Part shown: piece by piece, positions 25,487 to 33,004 of the stretch
Numbering within the stretch: position 1 is the first letter of the stretch
Layout: the number at the start of each line of letters is the position of its first letter
Source: Clostridiales bacterium
GTDB taxonomy: Bacteria > Bacillota > Clostridia > Lachnospirales > Lachnospiraceae
Assembly (NCBI GenBank): GCA_018372435.1
Contig: JAHAJA010000029.1
Location: forward strand, 1 to 53,725
Length of the DNA: 53,725 nucleotides
Direction: 5' to 3'
Notes under the pieces: generated by a model
What the model was told of the DNA's origin: nothing
Seen by the model: only the letters and a program-made list of their open reading frames with translations
Databases searched by the model: none
Made by a program: the position numbers and the translations under genes

Positions 25487-26041
25487 CTACAATGCAACTA
25501 ACAACTCCCGAACCTTATATTCAACATCTCCCATGTCTTCCGTCGGTTCAAATCGCTCAATTACGTTACCTTCACCATCAACTAGGAATTTAGTAAAGTT
25601 CCATTTAATATCAGGCTCATTCCTATAATTAGGATTCGACTGTTTCATAAAATCTTCGAAGGCAACCGCCTGCTTATTATCTCTATTGAAGCCTTTGAAG
25701 CCCTGTTCCTTTACAAGATATTGATAGAGAGGTATCGCATGTTCACCCTTAACATCTATCTTAGAAAACTGTGGAAACTTGATACCAAACCTTGCGTCAC
25801 AAAAAGTAATTATTTCCTCGTCGGTACCCGGTGCTTGATTTCCAAACTGGTTACATGGGAAATCTAATATTACAAATCCAGCATGAGCATACTTCTCAAA
25901 CATATCTTGTAATTCATCATATTGAGGGGTAAATCCACATTCTGTTGCTGTATTAACGATTAACAATACATTTCCCTTATACTTTTCTAAAGAAACTTCC
26001 GTTCCATCCTTTGCTATTACCTTAAAATCATAAATATTCAA
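25487..26041 (-). CDS. glutathione peroxidase-family thiol peroxidase (copy 2)
   Basis: This 184-residue paralogue of copy 1 has peroxidatic C35 (NTATECGFTPQ), FPCNQFGNQAPGTDEE, a second Cys at 80 (TFCDARFG) and WNFTKFLVD. It carries the same roughly 25-residue insertion as copy 1 (GFNRDNKQAVAFEDFMKQS), so copies 1 and 2 are each other's closest relatives. It starts 33 bp after copy 3 and is co-transcribed with it. It should reduce hydroperoxides with thioredoxin. Confidence 0.93.
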   Translation of the reverse strand: MNIYDFKVIAKDGTEVSLEKYKGNVLLIVNTATECGFTPQYDELQDMFEKYAHAGFVILDFPCNQFGNQAPGTDEEIITFCDARFGIKFPQFSKIDVKGEHAIPLYQYLVKEQGFKGFNRDNKQAVAFEDFMKQSNPNYRNEPDIKWNFTKFLVDGEGNVIERFEPTEDMGDVEYKVRELLVAL

Positions 26042-26074
26042 CTAAATCACCTTTCTTCCCAAAAATCACATTGC

Positions 26075-26548
26075 TTATAGTAGTTTACTGATATATTCTT
26101 CAATCTTTTTGGGTTCAACTGTTGGCGCAAACCGTTCAACCACATTACCTTCTCTATCAATTAAAAACTTAGTAAAATTCCATTTAATTTTATTCCCCAT
26201 AATACCATTTTTTTGTTTCTTAAGATACGTATACAAAGGCTCTTCATTATTTCCATTGACATCCACTTTATTAAACTGTTGAAATGTTATTCCATATCGC
26301 ATAGTACAAAATGATGCAATCTCATCATTGTCACCAGGTGCTTGATGACCAAATTGATTACATGGAAAATCTAATATCTCAAAACCTTTATCCTTATATT
26401 TATCATATAGATCTTGTAAACCATTATATTGTGGGGTAAATCCACATCCTGTTGCCGTATTAACAATTAATAAAACTTTACCTTCATACTGTTTCATATC
26501 TAGTAAATTTCCTTTATTATCTTCGACTTTATAATCGTATAACTCCAT
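26075..26548 (-). CDS. glutathione peroxidase-family thiol peroxidase (copy 3)
   Basis: First of the cluster and of standard length (157 residues), this copy has C35 in NTATGCGFTPQ, FPCNQFGHQAPG, a second Cys at 80 (SFCTMRYG) and WNFTKFLID. It lacks the insertion present in the other two and is the most divergent. AAAGGAG lies 7 bases before the ATG. A strong promoter with a palindromic operator precedes it, so it is the most directly induced of the three. Confidence 0.93.
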   Translation of the reverse strand: MELYDYKVEDNKGNLLDMKQYEGKVLLIVNTATGCGFTPQYNGLQDLYDKYKDKGFEILDFPCNQFGHQAPGDNDEIASFCTMRYGITFQQFNKVDVNGNNEEPLYTYLKKQKNGIMGNKIKWNFTKFLIDREGNVVERFAPTVEPKKIEEYISKLL

Positions 26549-26577
26549 AAGATTCTCCTTTTCTATTTGGTTTTTAT

Positions 26578-26613
26578 AAATTTAATTTTACACAATTAAA
26601 TTTTACTTGTCAA
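26578..26613 (-). promoter_or_regulatory. promoter and palindromic operator of the peroxidase cluster
   Basis: TTGACA (26608-26613), 17 bp, TAAAAT (26585-26590) on the minus strand. A perfect inverted repeat AAATTTAATT-N6-AATTAAATTT (26578-26603) covers the spacer and -10. It shares ACAATTAAATTT with the ohrR promoter site, so OhrR is the likely repressor. Confidence 0.75.
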
Positions 26614-26633
26614 TAATATTTTTATATTAATAC

Positions 26634-26681
26634 AAAAACAAGGCTTATGTACGTATAACAGCTGTACATAAACCTTGTTTT
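26634..26681 (-). terminator. terminator of the YwnB-like gene
   Basis: AAAACAAGG-TTATGTAC pairs with GTACATAA-CCTTGTTTT with one mismatch and an 11-base loop, and is symmetrical enough to work both ways. It isolates the peroxidase cluster from the upstream gene. Confidence 0.8.
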
Positions 26682-26769
26682 CATAATTAATTATTACATA
26701 TAACACGATGCTATATTACTCTTTATTCTACCTAATCCATTCCTACTTATCAGAGCTTGCTCGTTTTGC

Positions 26770-27399
26770 TTACTTTCTTACAACACTGATTCTTTCACCA
26801 ATGTGATTTCCCTTTGTAACCTCATCCACCATTGCAACTGCGTAATCAGCATAACTGATAATACTCTCTCCCTTACTGTTTAAGGTAAGTTCTTCTCCTG
26901 CAAGGATATATTCCCCTGTCTTTTCTCCATCTGCTTGAAAATCTCCAGCAGGACTTAAGAATGTCCATTTTACATCCGATCTAAGACGAAGTTCTTCCAA
27001 TGCCTTTCCCTGAGCCATAGCCAACGGTTTAAACATCTCAGGGAAGTCTGGTGTCTCCATTACCTGCATTGTATGTTCAGAATTAACATAAAGACTTCCT
27101 GCACCACCTACTACCAGAAGACGAGTCTCCTTTCCTGATAGTATATCACAAAGATGCTTCAATGAAGTACTATGCTGTGGTAGTGTTTCTGGTGTCCATG
27201 CGCCAAATGCATCCACTACTGCATCAAACTGCACTAAATCAGCTGTTGTCAAATCATAGAGATCCTTATTAATGACCTTATTTGCCACTGACTTGTTTTC
27301 ACTTCTTACGATTGCTGTTACATCAATTCCCCTTTCTACCGCCTCTTTAACGATTAACTGTCCTGCTTTTCCATTTGCACCTACAACTGCTATTTTCAT
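26770..27399 (-). CDS. NAD(P)-binding atypical short-chain reductase, YwnB-like
   Basis: A 209-residue Rossmann protein beginning MKIAVVGANGKAGQLIVKEA (GxxGxxG dinucleotide site), with VVDAFGAW, LLVVGGAGSLYV and WTFLSPAGDF. This is the NmrA/YwnB-like group of atypical SDR proteins, used as quinone or flavin-related reductases or redox sensors. The ATG at 27399 has GGAGG 8 bases upstream. Its promoter has two copies of an operator also present before the adjacent Rrf2 gene, matching the ywnA-ywnB pair of Bacillus. Substrate unknown. Confidence 0.85.
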   Translation of the reverse strand: MKIAVVGANGKAGQLIVKEAVERGIDVTAIVRSENKSVANKVINKDLYDLTTADLVQFDAVVDAFGAWTPETLPQHSTSLKHLCDILSGKETRLLVVGGAGSLYVNSEHTMQVMETPDFPEMFKPLAMAQGKALEELRLRSDVKWTFLSPAGDFQADGEKTGEYILAGEELTLNSKGESIISYADYAVAMVDEVTKGNHIGERISVVRK

Positions 27400-27453
27400 A
27401 TTCATTACCTCCGATGTATGTTTTGCTGTAACTTTGATTATTGTAGTTCTTTC

Positions 27454-27516
27454 GTTGTAACTTTCAACATTACAACTAATATATCATCTTCTTGTTGTAA
27501 TGTCAATAGTTACAAC
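27454..27516 (-). promoter_or_regulatory. YwnB-like gene promoter with two Rrf2 operators
   Basis: TTGACA (27501-27506), 17 bp, TATATT (27478-27483) on the minus strand. Operator B (27494-27516, GTTGTAAT-G-TCAATA-GTTACAAC) covers the -35. Operator A (27454-27476, GTTGTAAC-N7-ATTACAAC) covers the start region. Both have TGTAA/TTACA arms spaced as in the site before the Rrf2 gene. Confidence 0.85.
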
Positions 27517-27577
27517 AAGAAAAAAATTAAAGGCATCTGGAATCCCTCCAAATGCCTTTTTGTATTGCCTTATTCAG

Positions 27578-28015
27578 TTAGCTCTTTGCTAAGTATCTTA
27601 AGGTATCGTTCATCACATCCTGTAATGTGATAGATGCCAGTTCTTTCTCCATAGCCGATTGTATCCTCTGCAATTTATCATCAAGAATGTGATGAATATT
27701 CCTACCGACAGGACAATCCGGATTCGGATTCTCATGAAAATGAAATAATTCTCCCTCTTCCACGCATTCCACCGCCTGATAGATGTCAAGGAATGTGATC
27801 TCATTAAGTGGCCTTGCAATAGATGCTCCTCCGCTACCACGCACAACATTCACAAGACCGGCTGCCTTCAACTGTGCCAACAGCTTTCTTATAATAACTG
27901 GGTTTATGTTCGTACTAGAAGCTAAGAAATCGCTGGTAATCTTATATTCTTTTTCAAAGGTATCTATACAAGCGAATATATGAATAGCAATTGTAAATCT
28001 GCTAGAAATCTGCAT
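27578..28015 (-). CDS. Rrf2-family regulator, YwnA-like
   Basis: This 145-residue protein has the Rrf2 winged helix (MQISSRFTIAIHIFACIDTF, then NPVIIRKLLAQLKAAGLV and the wing RGSGGASIARP). The only Cys after the helix-turn-helix is in NPDCPVGRNIHH, so it lacks the three-Cys Fe-S site of IscR/NsrR and resembles CymR/YwnA. The start at 28015 has GTGAGG upstream. Its own promoter carries one operator and the reductase promoter two, so it is likely an autorepressor that also controls the reductase. Inducing signal unknown, perhaps oxidants or electrophiles. Confidence 0.9.
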   Translation of the reverse strand: MQISSRFTIAIHIFACIDTFEKEYKITSDFLASSTNINPVIIRKLLAQLKAAGLVNVVRGSGGASIARPLNEITFLDIYQAVECVEEGELFHFHENPNPDCPVGRNIHHILDDKLQRIQSAMEKELASITLQDVMNDTLRYLAKS

Positions 28016-28045
28016 ATGAAGTGTCCTCACTTTCGTTTTCCATAC

Positions 28046-28084
28046 ATTCTACTTCGTTTTTGATGTAATGTCAATTGTTACATC
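28046..28084 (-). promoter_or_regulatory. Rrf2 gene promoter with operator C
   Basis: TTGACA (28069-28074), 17 bp, TAGAAT (28046-28051) on the minus strand. Operator C at 28062-28084 (GATGTAAT-G-TCAATT-GTTACATC) covers the -35 in exactly the register of operator B. Confidence 0.85.
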
Positions 28085-28109
28085 ATCTATTTCATCAGGA
28101 CTTGCCAGA

Positions 28110-28739
28110 TCAATTGATCTTGGCAGTTAATACAAATGATTTCATATTTATATTTTTCCATTCCATAACCTTAAAACCCTCTTGTTCTAGCATAGGAATA
28201 ATCTCTTTTTTCCCATAGATGTGATAATCCCCATTGTCAGAATATCTCAATGTCCAATTAAACAATCTAAGAATCCACCGAAATGGAGCTGTTGGATCAC
28301 CTAAAATAAATATTCCATCATCGTTTAATACTCTCTTAATTTCACCTAAAACTATTAGGGGATTGGGATAATGGTGAAAAGACGCATTGCATATAACTAC
28401 ATCAAACATTTTATCTTTATAAGGTAATTGTTCTGCATCACCTACTTGAAAATCTGCTTTTTCTTTTAGATTGCTTCTTGCTTCCAAAATCATATTTTCT
28501 GATAAGTCAACACCAAATAATTGAGCATCTATTTTATCTAACAATAACGATATTACATTTCCATTCCCACATCCTAAATCTAAAATCCTGGATGGTTTAT
28601 CATCCATTGATACTATTCTTTCTACAATCTCATGGTACATACAATTTACGTACTTTCCATCATGGCTATTATTATAGTCTTTAGCAATGTCATCAAAGTG
28701 ACTTTTAGAGCTTTCTTTCACATTCGATAAATTATTCAT
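28110..28739 (-). CDS. class I SAM-dependent methyltransferase
   Basis: A 209-residue methyltransferase_11/UbiE-like protein with SAM motif I ILDLGCGNGNVISLL, acidic post-I FGVDLSENMI, motif II GDAEQLPYKDKMFDVVICNASFHHYPNP (quoted in part) and post-motif FILGDPTAPF. It lacks recognisable substrate specificity. GGAGG precedes the ATG at 28739. The TetR gene lies upstream, and a 27-bp perfect palindrome sits in this gene's promoter. The pair resembles drug- or lipid-stress modules where a small methyltransferase is induced by the TetR ligand; that is inference. Confidence 0.88.
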   Translation of the reverse strand: MNNLSNVKESSKSHFDDIAKDYNNSHDGKYVNCMYHEIVERIVSMDDKPSRILDLGCGNGNVISLLLDKIDAQLFGVDLSENMILEARSNLKEKADFQVGDAEQLPYKDKMFDVVICNASFHHYPNPLIVLGEIKRVLNDDGIFILGDPTAPFRWILRLFNWTLRYSDNGDYHIYGKKEIIPMLEQEGFKVMEWKNINMKSFVLTAKIN

Positions 28740-28755
28740 AAAGCACCTCCAATAT

Positions 28756-28782
28756 TGAATATATGTCATTGACATATATTCA
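28756..28782 (-). promoter_or_regulatory. 27-bp perfect palindrome, likely TetR operator
   Basis: Arms TGAATATATGTCA and TGACATATATTCA flank a single central base, immediately before the methyltransferase ribosome site. A half-site with one change (TGACATTTATTCA, 29440-29452) lies in the TetR gene's own leader. A second palindrome (ACCCTGG-N6-CCAGGGT, about 28801-28820) sits just past the TetR stop and before a TATAAT. The shared half-site points to the TetR protein as the binder. Confidence 0.75.
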
Positions 28783-28820
28783 TTCAAAAACCATTATAAT
28801 ACCCTGGTAATACCCAGGGT

Positions 28821-29384
28821 TTAATAAATTAATTTACTAACTAAATCAGTTACTATACGTATCTTATCTTCCGTAGATAAAGAATCATCATTAATAATTG
28901 GCATCTGCCCGTGAAGAATAAAAAGTCCCATGCTCTTATAATTATCTACTCTGATTACCCTATTTGCTTTCAGTCTTTCTAGCATATCAATCATATGAGA
29001 TTGTGTTACCTTCAACATCTGGTATTCCAATTGTTTATGAAACAGTTCATTTCCTATTCCATGAAAGAAATCATGATATCTTTCTCTTCCGTCTGTTTGC
29101 CTAAATCTTATAGCCAACTGCTTCATATATTCTTCTATAGAGTCATATTCAGCATCTAAGACCTGTATTATAGGTGCAGCACATTCACTGGCATATAATT
29201 CTAGCGCCGTATAATATAACTCTTCTTTTGATTTGAAATACCGGTAACATAAGCCAGATACCACATTCATCTCCTTTGCAATATCGGTCATCGTTGTAGC
29301 TTCGTATCCCTTTCTTGCAAAAAGTTTCATAGCAGTATCAATCATTTCTCGTTTTCTTTCCTCTGGTGGCTTTGAAACTCTCAT
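28821..29384 (-). CDS. TetR-family transcriptional regulator
   Basis: A 187-residue TetR repressor with N-terminal helix-turn-helix (FARKGYEATTMTDIAKEMNV then SGLCYRYFKSKEELYYTAL). The variable ligand domain (about 70-187) has no assignable specificity. AAAGGAG precedes the ATG at 29384. It is transcribed towards the methyltransferase gene and probably controls both that gene and itself through the TGACATWTATTCA sequence. Confidence 0.88.
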   Translation of the reverse strand: MRVSKPPEERKREMIDTAMKLFARKGYEATTMTDIAKEMNVVSGLCYRYFKSKEELYYTALELYASECAAPIIQVLDAEYDSIEEYMKQLAIRFRQTDGRERYHDFFHGIGNELFHKQLEYQMLKVTQSHMIDMLERLKANRVIRVDNYKSMGLFILHGQMPIINDDSLSTEDKIRIVTDLVSKLIY

Positions 29385-29567
29385 TACTTCTCCTTTCTTC
29401 CATATTTTAGATAATATCATTTAAGTGATTTTTTGTAAATGACATTTATTCATTGGATTTACAAAACATCTAATTAAATGTAATTTATAAAGTAACTTTT
29501 TCATCTTTAATAACAAGTAAATTAACTAAAAATACAAATTTCGCTAGTGACATTTCGCTGTTTCATG

Positions 29568-29674
29568 TATAATGTACTTAACTTGACAACGCCAATTTGA
29601 ACTCGCCTTCAGTAGCGTACATTGGTGAAACCTGGAGACAAGTAATAAATCGGTCTTTATAAGGAGATATTATT
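29568..29674 (+). promoter_or_regulatory. promoter and folded 5' leader of the HAD gene
   Basis: A TATAAT (29568-29573) starts a leader of about 95 bases. It folds as CCAAT (29592-29596) with ATTGG (29621-29625), enclosing CGC-N8-GCG, followed by a purine-rich run and AAGGAG. I compared it by eye with the common riboswitch classes and found no match. The upstream -35 is poor. The rest of 29385-29567 is AT-rich spacer with the TetR leader. Confidence 0.4.
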
Positions 29675-30385
29675 ATGGTAAAAGCAAAAGTAATTGTCTT
29701 TGACTTATTCGAGACATTGGTTCATGATATTATATTTGATTTTACTTCTGGCTTATTGTATTTATATGAATATATTCTAATAGATGGTACTGATAAAGAA
29801 GGATTCTTAGATTATGCTAATACCTATTGGAAAAACCTTTATGACATAAGAAGTGAAGATCATTCTGAGCTACCATTCGAAGAAGAACTTTTAGATTTTC
29901 AAAAAAAATATGGTTTTAAAGTGAATTGGTCAATTGAAGAAATCCAGTATCATTGTGCACTTGCAATGAATTCTACCGAGTTATTCAATGACACTATCTC
30001 AACATTAGAAAAACTATATTCGTTAGGTATTCCTATTTATCTATTAAGTAACTGTATATTCAAAAAGAACGTTATGCAAAGATTTCTAAGACAATATGAT
30101 TTGGATAAATATTTCGTTAATACATATTTTAGTGCAGATTATAAAGTGAAGAAACCTAACAAAGAATTTTTTCAAATTGTCTCAAAAGAAATAAGCAATA
30201 ATAATGATACGGTTTCAAAAGAAGAAGTCTTCTTCGTTGGCGATAGTTTTGCTGCAGATGTTCTTGGGGCTAAGAATTTTGGTTTTACGCCTGTGTTCAT
30301 CAATCGTAATCAAGTTGATGGAATTAATACAGAGAATTATTATGAAATCAATACTTTAAGTGAATTGTTTAATTTAATCTACTAA
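29675..30385 (+). CDS. HAD-superfamily hydrolase
   Basis: A 236-residue HAD phosphatase with motif I VFDLFETLVHD (nucleophile Asp), motif II LLSNC, motif III Lys in KVKKPNKEFF and motif IV FVGDSFAADVLGAKN. It has a helical cap between motifs I and II, as in subfamily I (phosphoglycolate phosphatase or dehalogenase-like). Substrate unknown. AAGGAG lies 8 bases before the ATG. It is alone on the plus strand, convergent with enolase. Confidence 0.88.
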   Translation: MVKAKVIVFDLFETLVHDIIFDFTSGLLYLYEYILIDGTDKEGFLDYANTYWKNLYDIRSEDHSELPFEEELLDFQKKYGFKVNWSIEEIQYHCALAMNSTELFNDTISTLEKLYSLGIPIYLLSNCIFKKNVMQRFLRQYDLDKYFVNTYFSADYKVKKPNKEFFQIVSKEISNNNDTVSKEEVFFVGDSFAADVLGAKNFGFTPVFINRNQVDGINTENYYEINTLSELFNLIY

Positions 30386-30443
30386 AATCTGATGATAGTA
30401 TCAAATAGTTCATCTTCAACAGAAAAATCTTTCTACAAAACAT

Positions 30444-30493
30444 AAAAAAGCTATGTAAACAAAAGTTCATCTTCGTTTACATAGCTATTTTTT
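30444..30493. terminator. bidirectional terminator between HAD and enolase genes
   Basis: AAAAAAGCTATGTAAAC pairs with GTTTACATAGCTATTTTTT, a long perfect stem with A and T flanks. It terminates transcription from both sides. Confidence 0.9.
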
Positions 30494-30543
30494 ATAGATT
30501 TATATTGGTTTTTATTTAAATTTATAACTATTATTGAGTACTA

Positions 30544-31827
30544 TTAAAAAGCTCCGAAACCAGGATATATTGCTGCTGCTCCTAATTCTTCTTCAATACG
30601 TAAAAGTTGATTGTATTTGGCAACACGTTCACTTCTACTTGGTGCTCCAGTTTTAATCTGGCATGTATTAAGCGCTACTGCTAAATCAGCAATTGTAGTA
30701 TCTTCTGTTTCACCAGAACGATGAGATGAAATTGCTGTATAACCAGCTTTATGTGCCATCTTAATTGCTTCTAGAGTTTCTGAGACAGAACCAATCTGAT
30801 TTAATTTAATTAAGATTGAATTACTACATCCCATTGAGATTCCTTTTTGTAATCTTTCTGTATTAGTTACGAAAAGATCATCACCTACAAGTTGTATCTT
30901 ATCTCCAAGTTCTTCAGTCATATGTTTCCAACCATCCCAATCTTCTTCATCAAGTCCGTCTTCAATAGAATAGATTGGATATTTCTCACACAATTTCTTC
31001 CAATGTTCAACTAATTCAGCAGAAGTAAACTTCTTACCGCTCTTTGGAAGTAAGTACTCACCTTTAGTTCCTGTCTTCCACTCACTAGATGCTGCATCCA
31101 TTGCAAGTACGAAATCTTTGCCTGGTTCATATCCAGCAATCCTAACAGCTTCAAGAATAATTTCTATCGCCTCTTCATCACTTGCAAGATCTGGTGCATA
31201 ACCACCTTCATCACCAACGCCAGTTGCAAGACCTTTGCTCTTTAATAATGCTCCTAATGCATGGAATACTTCAGTACACCAGCGTAAAGCTTCTTTAAAA
31301 CTTGCTGCACCAGCTGGCATAATCATGAATTCTTGAACATCTACTGTATTAGCAGCATGTGCTCCACCATTAATAATATTCATCATTGGAACAGGAAGTC
31401 TATTACCATTTACTCCACCTAAGAAACGGTATAGAGGAATATCTAGTGAAATTGCAGCTGCTCTAGCACATGCAATTGATGTTGCAAGTATTGCATTCGC
31501 ACCAAGTTTTGATTTATCTTTTGTACCATCTGCTTCGATCATAGCGCGGTCAATAGCATAAGTATCAGATGCATCCATACCACATAGTACATCATTTATA
31601 ATACTATTAATATTCTCTACCGCTCTAGATACACCTTTTCCTCCAAAACGATTCTTATCTCCATCACGTAATTCTAATGCTTCAAATTCACCAGTAGATG
31701 CTCCACTAGGTGCTGCTCCTCTTCCAATTGTTCCATCTACCAAATATACTTCTGCTTCTACTGTAGGGTTCCCGCGGGAATCTATTATCTCTCTTCCAAT
31801 TACTTTTTCAATCTCTAAATAATTCAT
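30544..31827 (-). CDS. eno: enolase
   Basis: The 427-residue glycolytic enzyme interconverts 2-phosphoglycerate and phosphoenolpyruvate in the cytosol. Family landmarks are clear: IDSRGNPTVE, GAAPSGASTG, NGGAHAANTVDVQEFMI, EDGLDEEDW, VGDDLFVTN, LIKLNQIGSVSETL and the enolase signature SHRSGETEDTTIADLAVA. The ATG at 31827 has AAAGGTGAG upstream. Its promoter carries a GTTA-N8-TAAC inverted repeat just downstream of the -10, shared with suf, ahpC and feo. Being a single-gene unit, enolase may be adjusted apart from other glycolytic genes. Confidence 0.98.
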   Translation of the reverse strand: MNYLEIEKVIGREIIDSRGNPTVEAEVYLVDGTIGRGAAPSGASTGEFEALELRDGDKNRFGGKGVSRAVENINSIINDVLCGMDASDTYAIDRAMIEADGTKDKSKLGANAILATSIACARAAAISLDIPLYRFLGGVNGNRLPVPMMNIINGGAHAANTVDVQEFMIMPAGAASFKEALRWCTEVFHALGALLKSKGLATGVGDEGGYAPDLASDEEAIEIILEAVRIAGYEPGKDFVLAMDAASSEWKTGTKGEYLLPKSGKKFTSAELVEHWKKLCEKYPIYSIEDGLDEEDWDGWKHMTEELGDKIQLVGDDLFVTNTERLQKGISMGCSNSILIKLNQIGSVSETLEAIKMAHKAGYTAISSHRSGETEDTTIADLAVALNTCQIKTGAPSRSERVAKYNQLLRIEEELGAAAIYPGFGAF

Positions 31828-31902
31828 AGTCTCACCTTTCTTTGAAGTTATCCTTCTACCTTGGTCCAATTTCAAAGTAGAAGGAGTTCAAATGATTTAT
31901 TC

Positions 31903-31956
31903 AGTTAGTTCTATCTAACTTAGCTATATTCTACCACATTACCAGATTTTATTCAA
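31903..31956 (-). promoter_or_regulatory. eno promoter with GTTA-N8-TAAC operator
   Basis: TTGAAT (31951-31956), 17 bp, TAGAAT (31928-31933) on the minus strand. AGTTAGTTCTATCTAACT (31903-31920) follows 7 bp after the -10, the same spacing as at the 26-residue peptide promoter. A repressor bound there would block the start. Confidence 0.75.
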
Positions 31957-31959
31957 TAT

Positions 31960-31990
31960 GAAAATAATAAAAATTATCATTATTATTTTC
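31960..31990 (-). terminator. hairpin after the ZIP transporter gene
   Basis: GAAAATAATA pairs with TATTATTTTC. It is AT-only and weak, and lies immediately past the zupT-like stop codon, between it and the eno promoter. Confidence 0.45.
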
Positions 31991-32005
31991 AACCTTTATA
32001 ATGTA

Positions 32006-32782
32006 TTATCCAAGAGCAACATCTAGAACCATCATAATCGCAAATCCTACTGCGAATCCCCATGTGCAGATATCTGTTTTCTCATCTTTTGATGCTTCTG
32101 GAAGCAATTCTTCGATTACAACATAGATCATAGCACCAGCGGCAAAGGATAAGAAATATGGTAATGCTGATGAAATCACATTTGACATTAATAATGTAAT
32201 TACAGCAGCGATTGGTTCAACAACTCCAGATAACATTCCATAAGCAAATGATTTTCTCTTACTATTCCCTTCTGCTCTTAATGGGAGTGAAATAATAGCA
32301 CCTTCTGGGAAATTCTGAATCGCGATACCTATTGATAACGCGAAGGCAGATGCCATTGTAACGCTTCCATTATCGCCTAAAAGACCTGCAAATATTACAC
32401 CTACAGCCATACCTTCTGGGATATTATGAAGTGTCACTGCTAATACAAGCATAATAGTGTTACTTAATGTTGATTTTGGACCTTCGGGAGCCTTCTCATT
32501 CAAATGAAGATGGGGTATAATTTGATCCAATATAAACAGAAATGCTATTCCTATGAAAAAGCCCACAACTGCAGGAACAAAGGATAATTTCCCCATGTTC
32601 TCCGCCATATTAATTGATGGTATTAGTAAGGACCAAACCGATGCTGCAATCATTACACCTGATGCAAATCCAAGTAATGCTCTTTGAACACCATCTTTAA
32701 TCTTATTCTTCATAAAGAGTACGCAACCGGCTCCTAATGTCGTTCCTATAAATGGTGTTAATAAACCTATTACATATTCCAT
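32006..32782 (-). CDS. ZIP-family metal transporter
   Basis: A 258-residue ZIP permease of the ZupT type with eight membrane helices. The metal-binding helix IV has HNIPEGMAVGV, helix V has NFPEGAIISLPL, and a cytoplasmic His loop HLHLNEKAPEG is present. It imports divalent metal such as zinc, iron or manganese across the cytoplasmic membrane. AGGAGG precedes the ATG at 32782. It lies upstream of eno on the same strand. No metal-regulator site was seen in its 200-bp upstream region, 32783-33004, most of which is spacer plus the pflA terminator. Confidence 0.9.
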   Translation of the reverse strand: MEYVIGLLTPFIGTTLGAGCVLFMKNKIKDGVQRALLGFASGVMIAASVWSLLIPSINMAENMGKLSFVPAVVGFFIGIAFLFILDQIIPHLHLNEKAPEGPKSTLSNTIMLVLAVTLHNIPEGMAVGVIFAGLLGDNGSVTMASAFALSIGIAIQNFPEGAIISLPLRAEGNSKRKSFAYGMLSGVVEPIAAVITLLMSNVISSALPYFLSFAAGAMIYVVIEELLPEASKDEKTDICTWGFAVGFAIMMVLDVALG

Positions 32783-32889
32783 AAACAACCTCCTAAACAT
32801 TTTATTTTAAAAAAATTACTTTTTGTTGTATTATATCACATATTCTTAAATTTTGTGAATATATTACCATACTCCTAATCTTAAACTCA

Positions 32890-32936
32890 ATAGAGCAGCG
32901 TAATTGATTACATTTTTATCAATTACACTGCTCTAT
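32890..32936 (-). terminator. terminator of the pfl genes
   Basis: ATAGAGCAG-GTAATTGAT pairs with ATCAATTAC-CTGCTCTAT, a long stem with an 8-base loop, 69 bp past the pflA stop codon. Confidence 0.8.
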
Positions 32937-33004
32937 ACTTTGTATCGCTCTTACGTATTGCAAAATCTATTGTCATAATCTATATTCCATTATAGCCTAT
33001 TAAT

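Noticed and set aside
24222..26548. Selenocysteine in the glutathione peroxidases or SelO
   Set aside because: All three peroxidases have a Cys codon at the active site, and SelO ends in CGT without an in-frame TGA before the stop.
29568..29674. A known riboswitch before the HAD gene
   Set aside because: I compared it with purine, TPP, SAM, lysine, glycine, fluoride, guanidine, ZTP, preQ1 and c-di-GMP consensus features and found no match.
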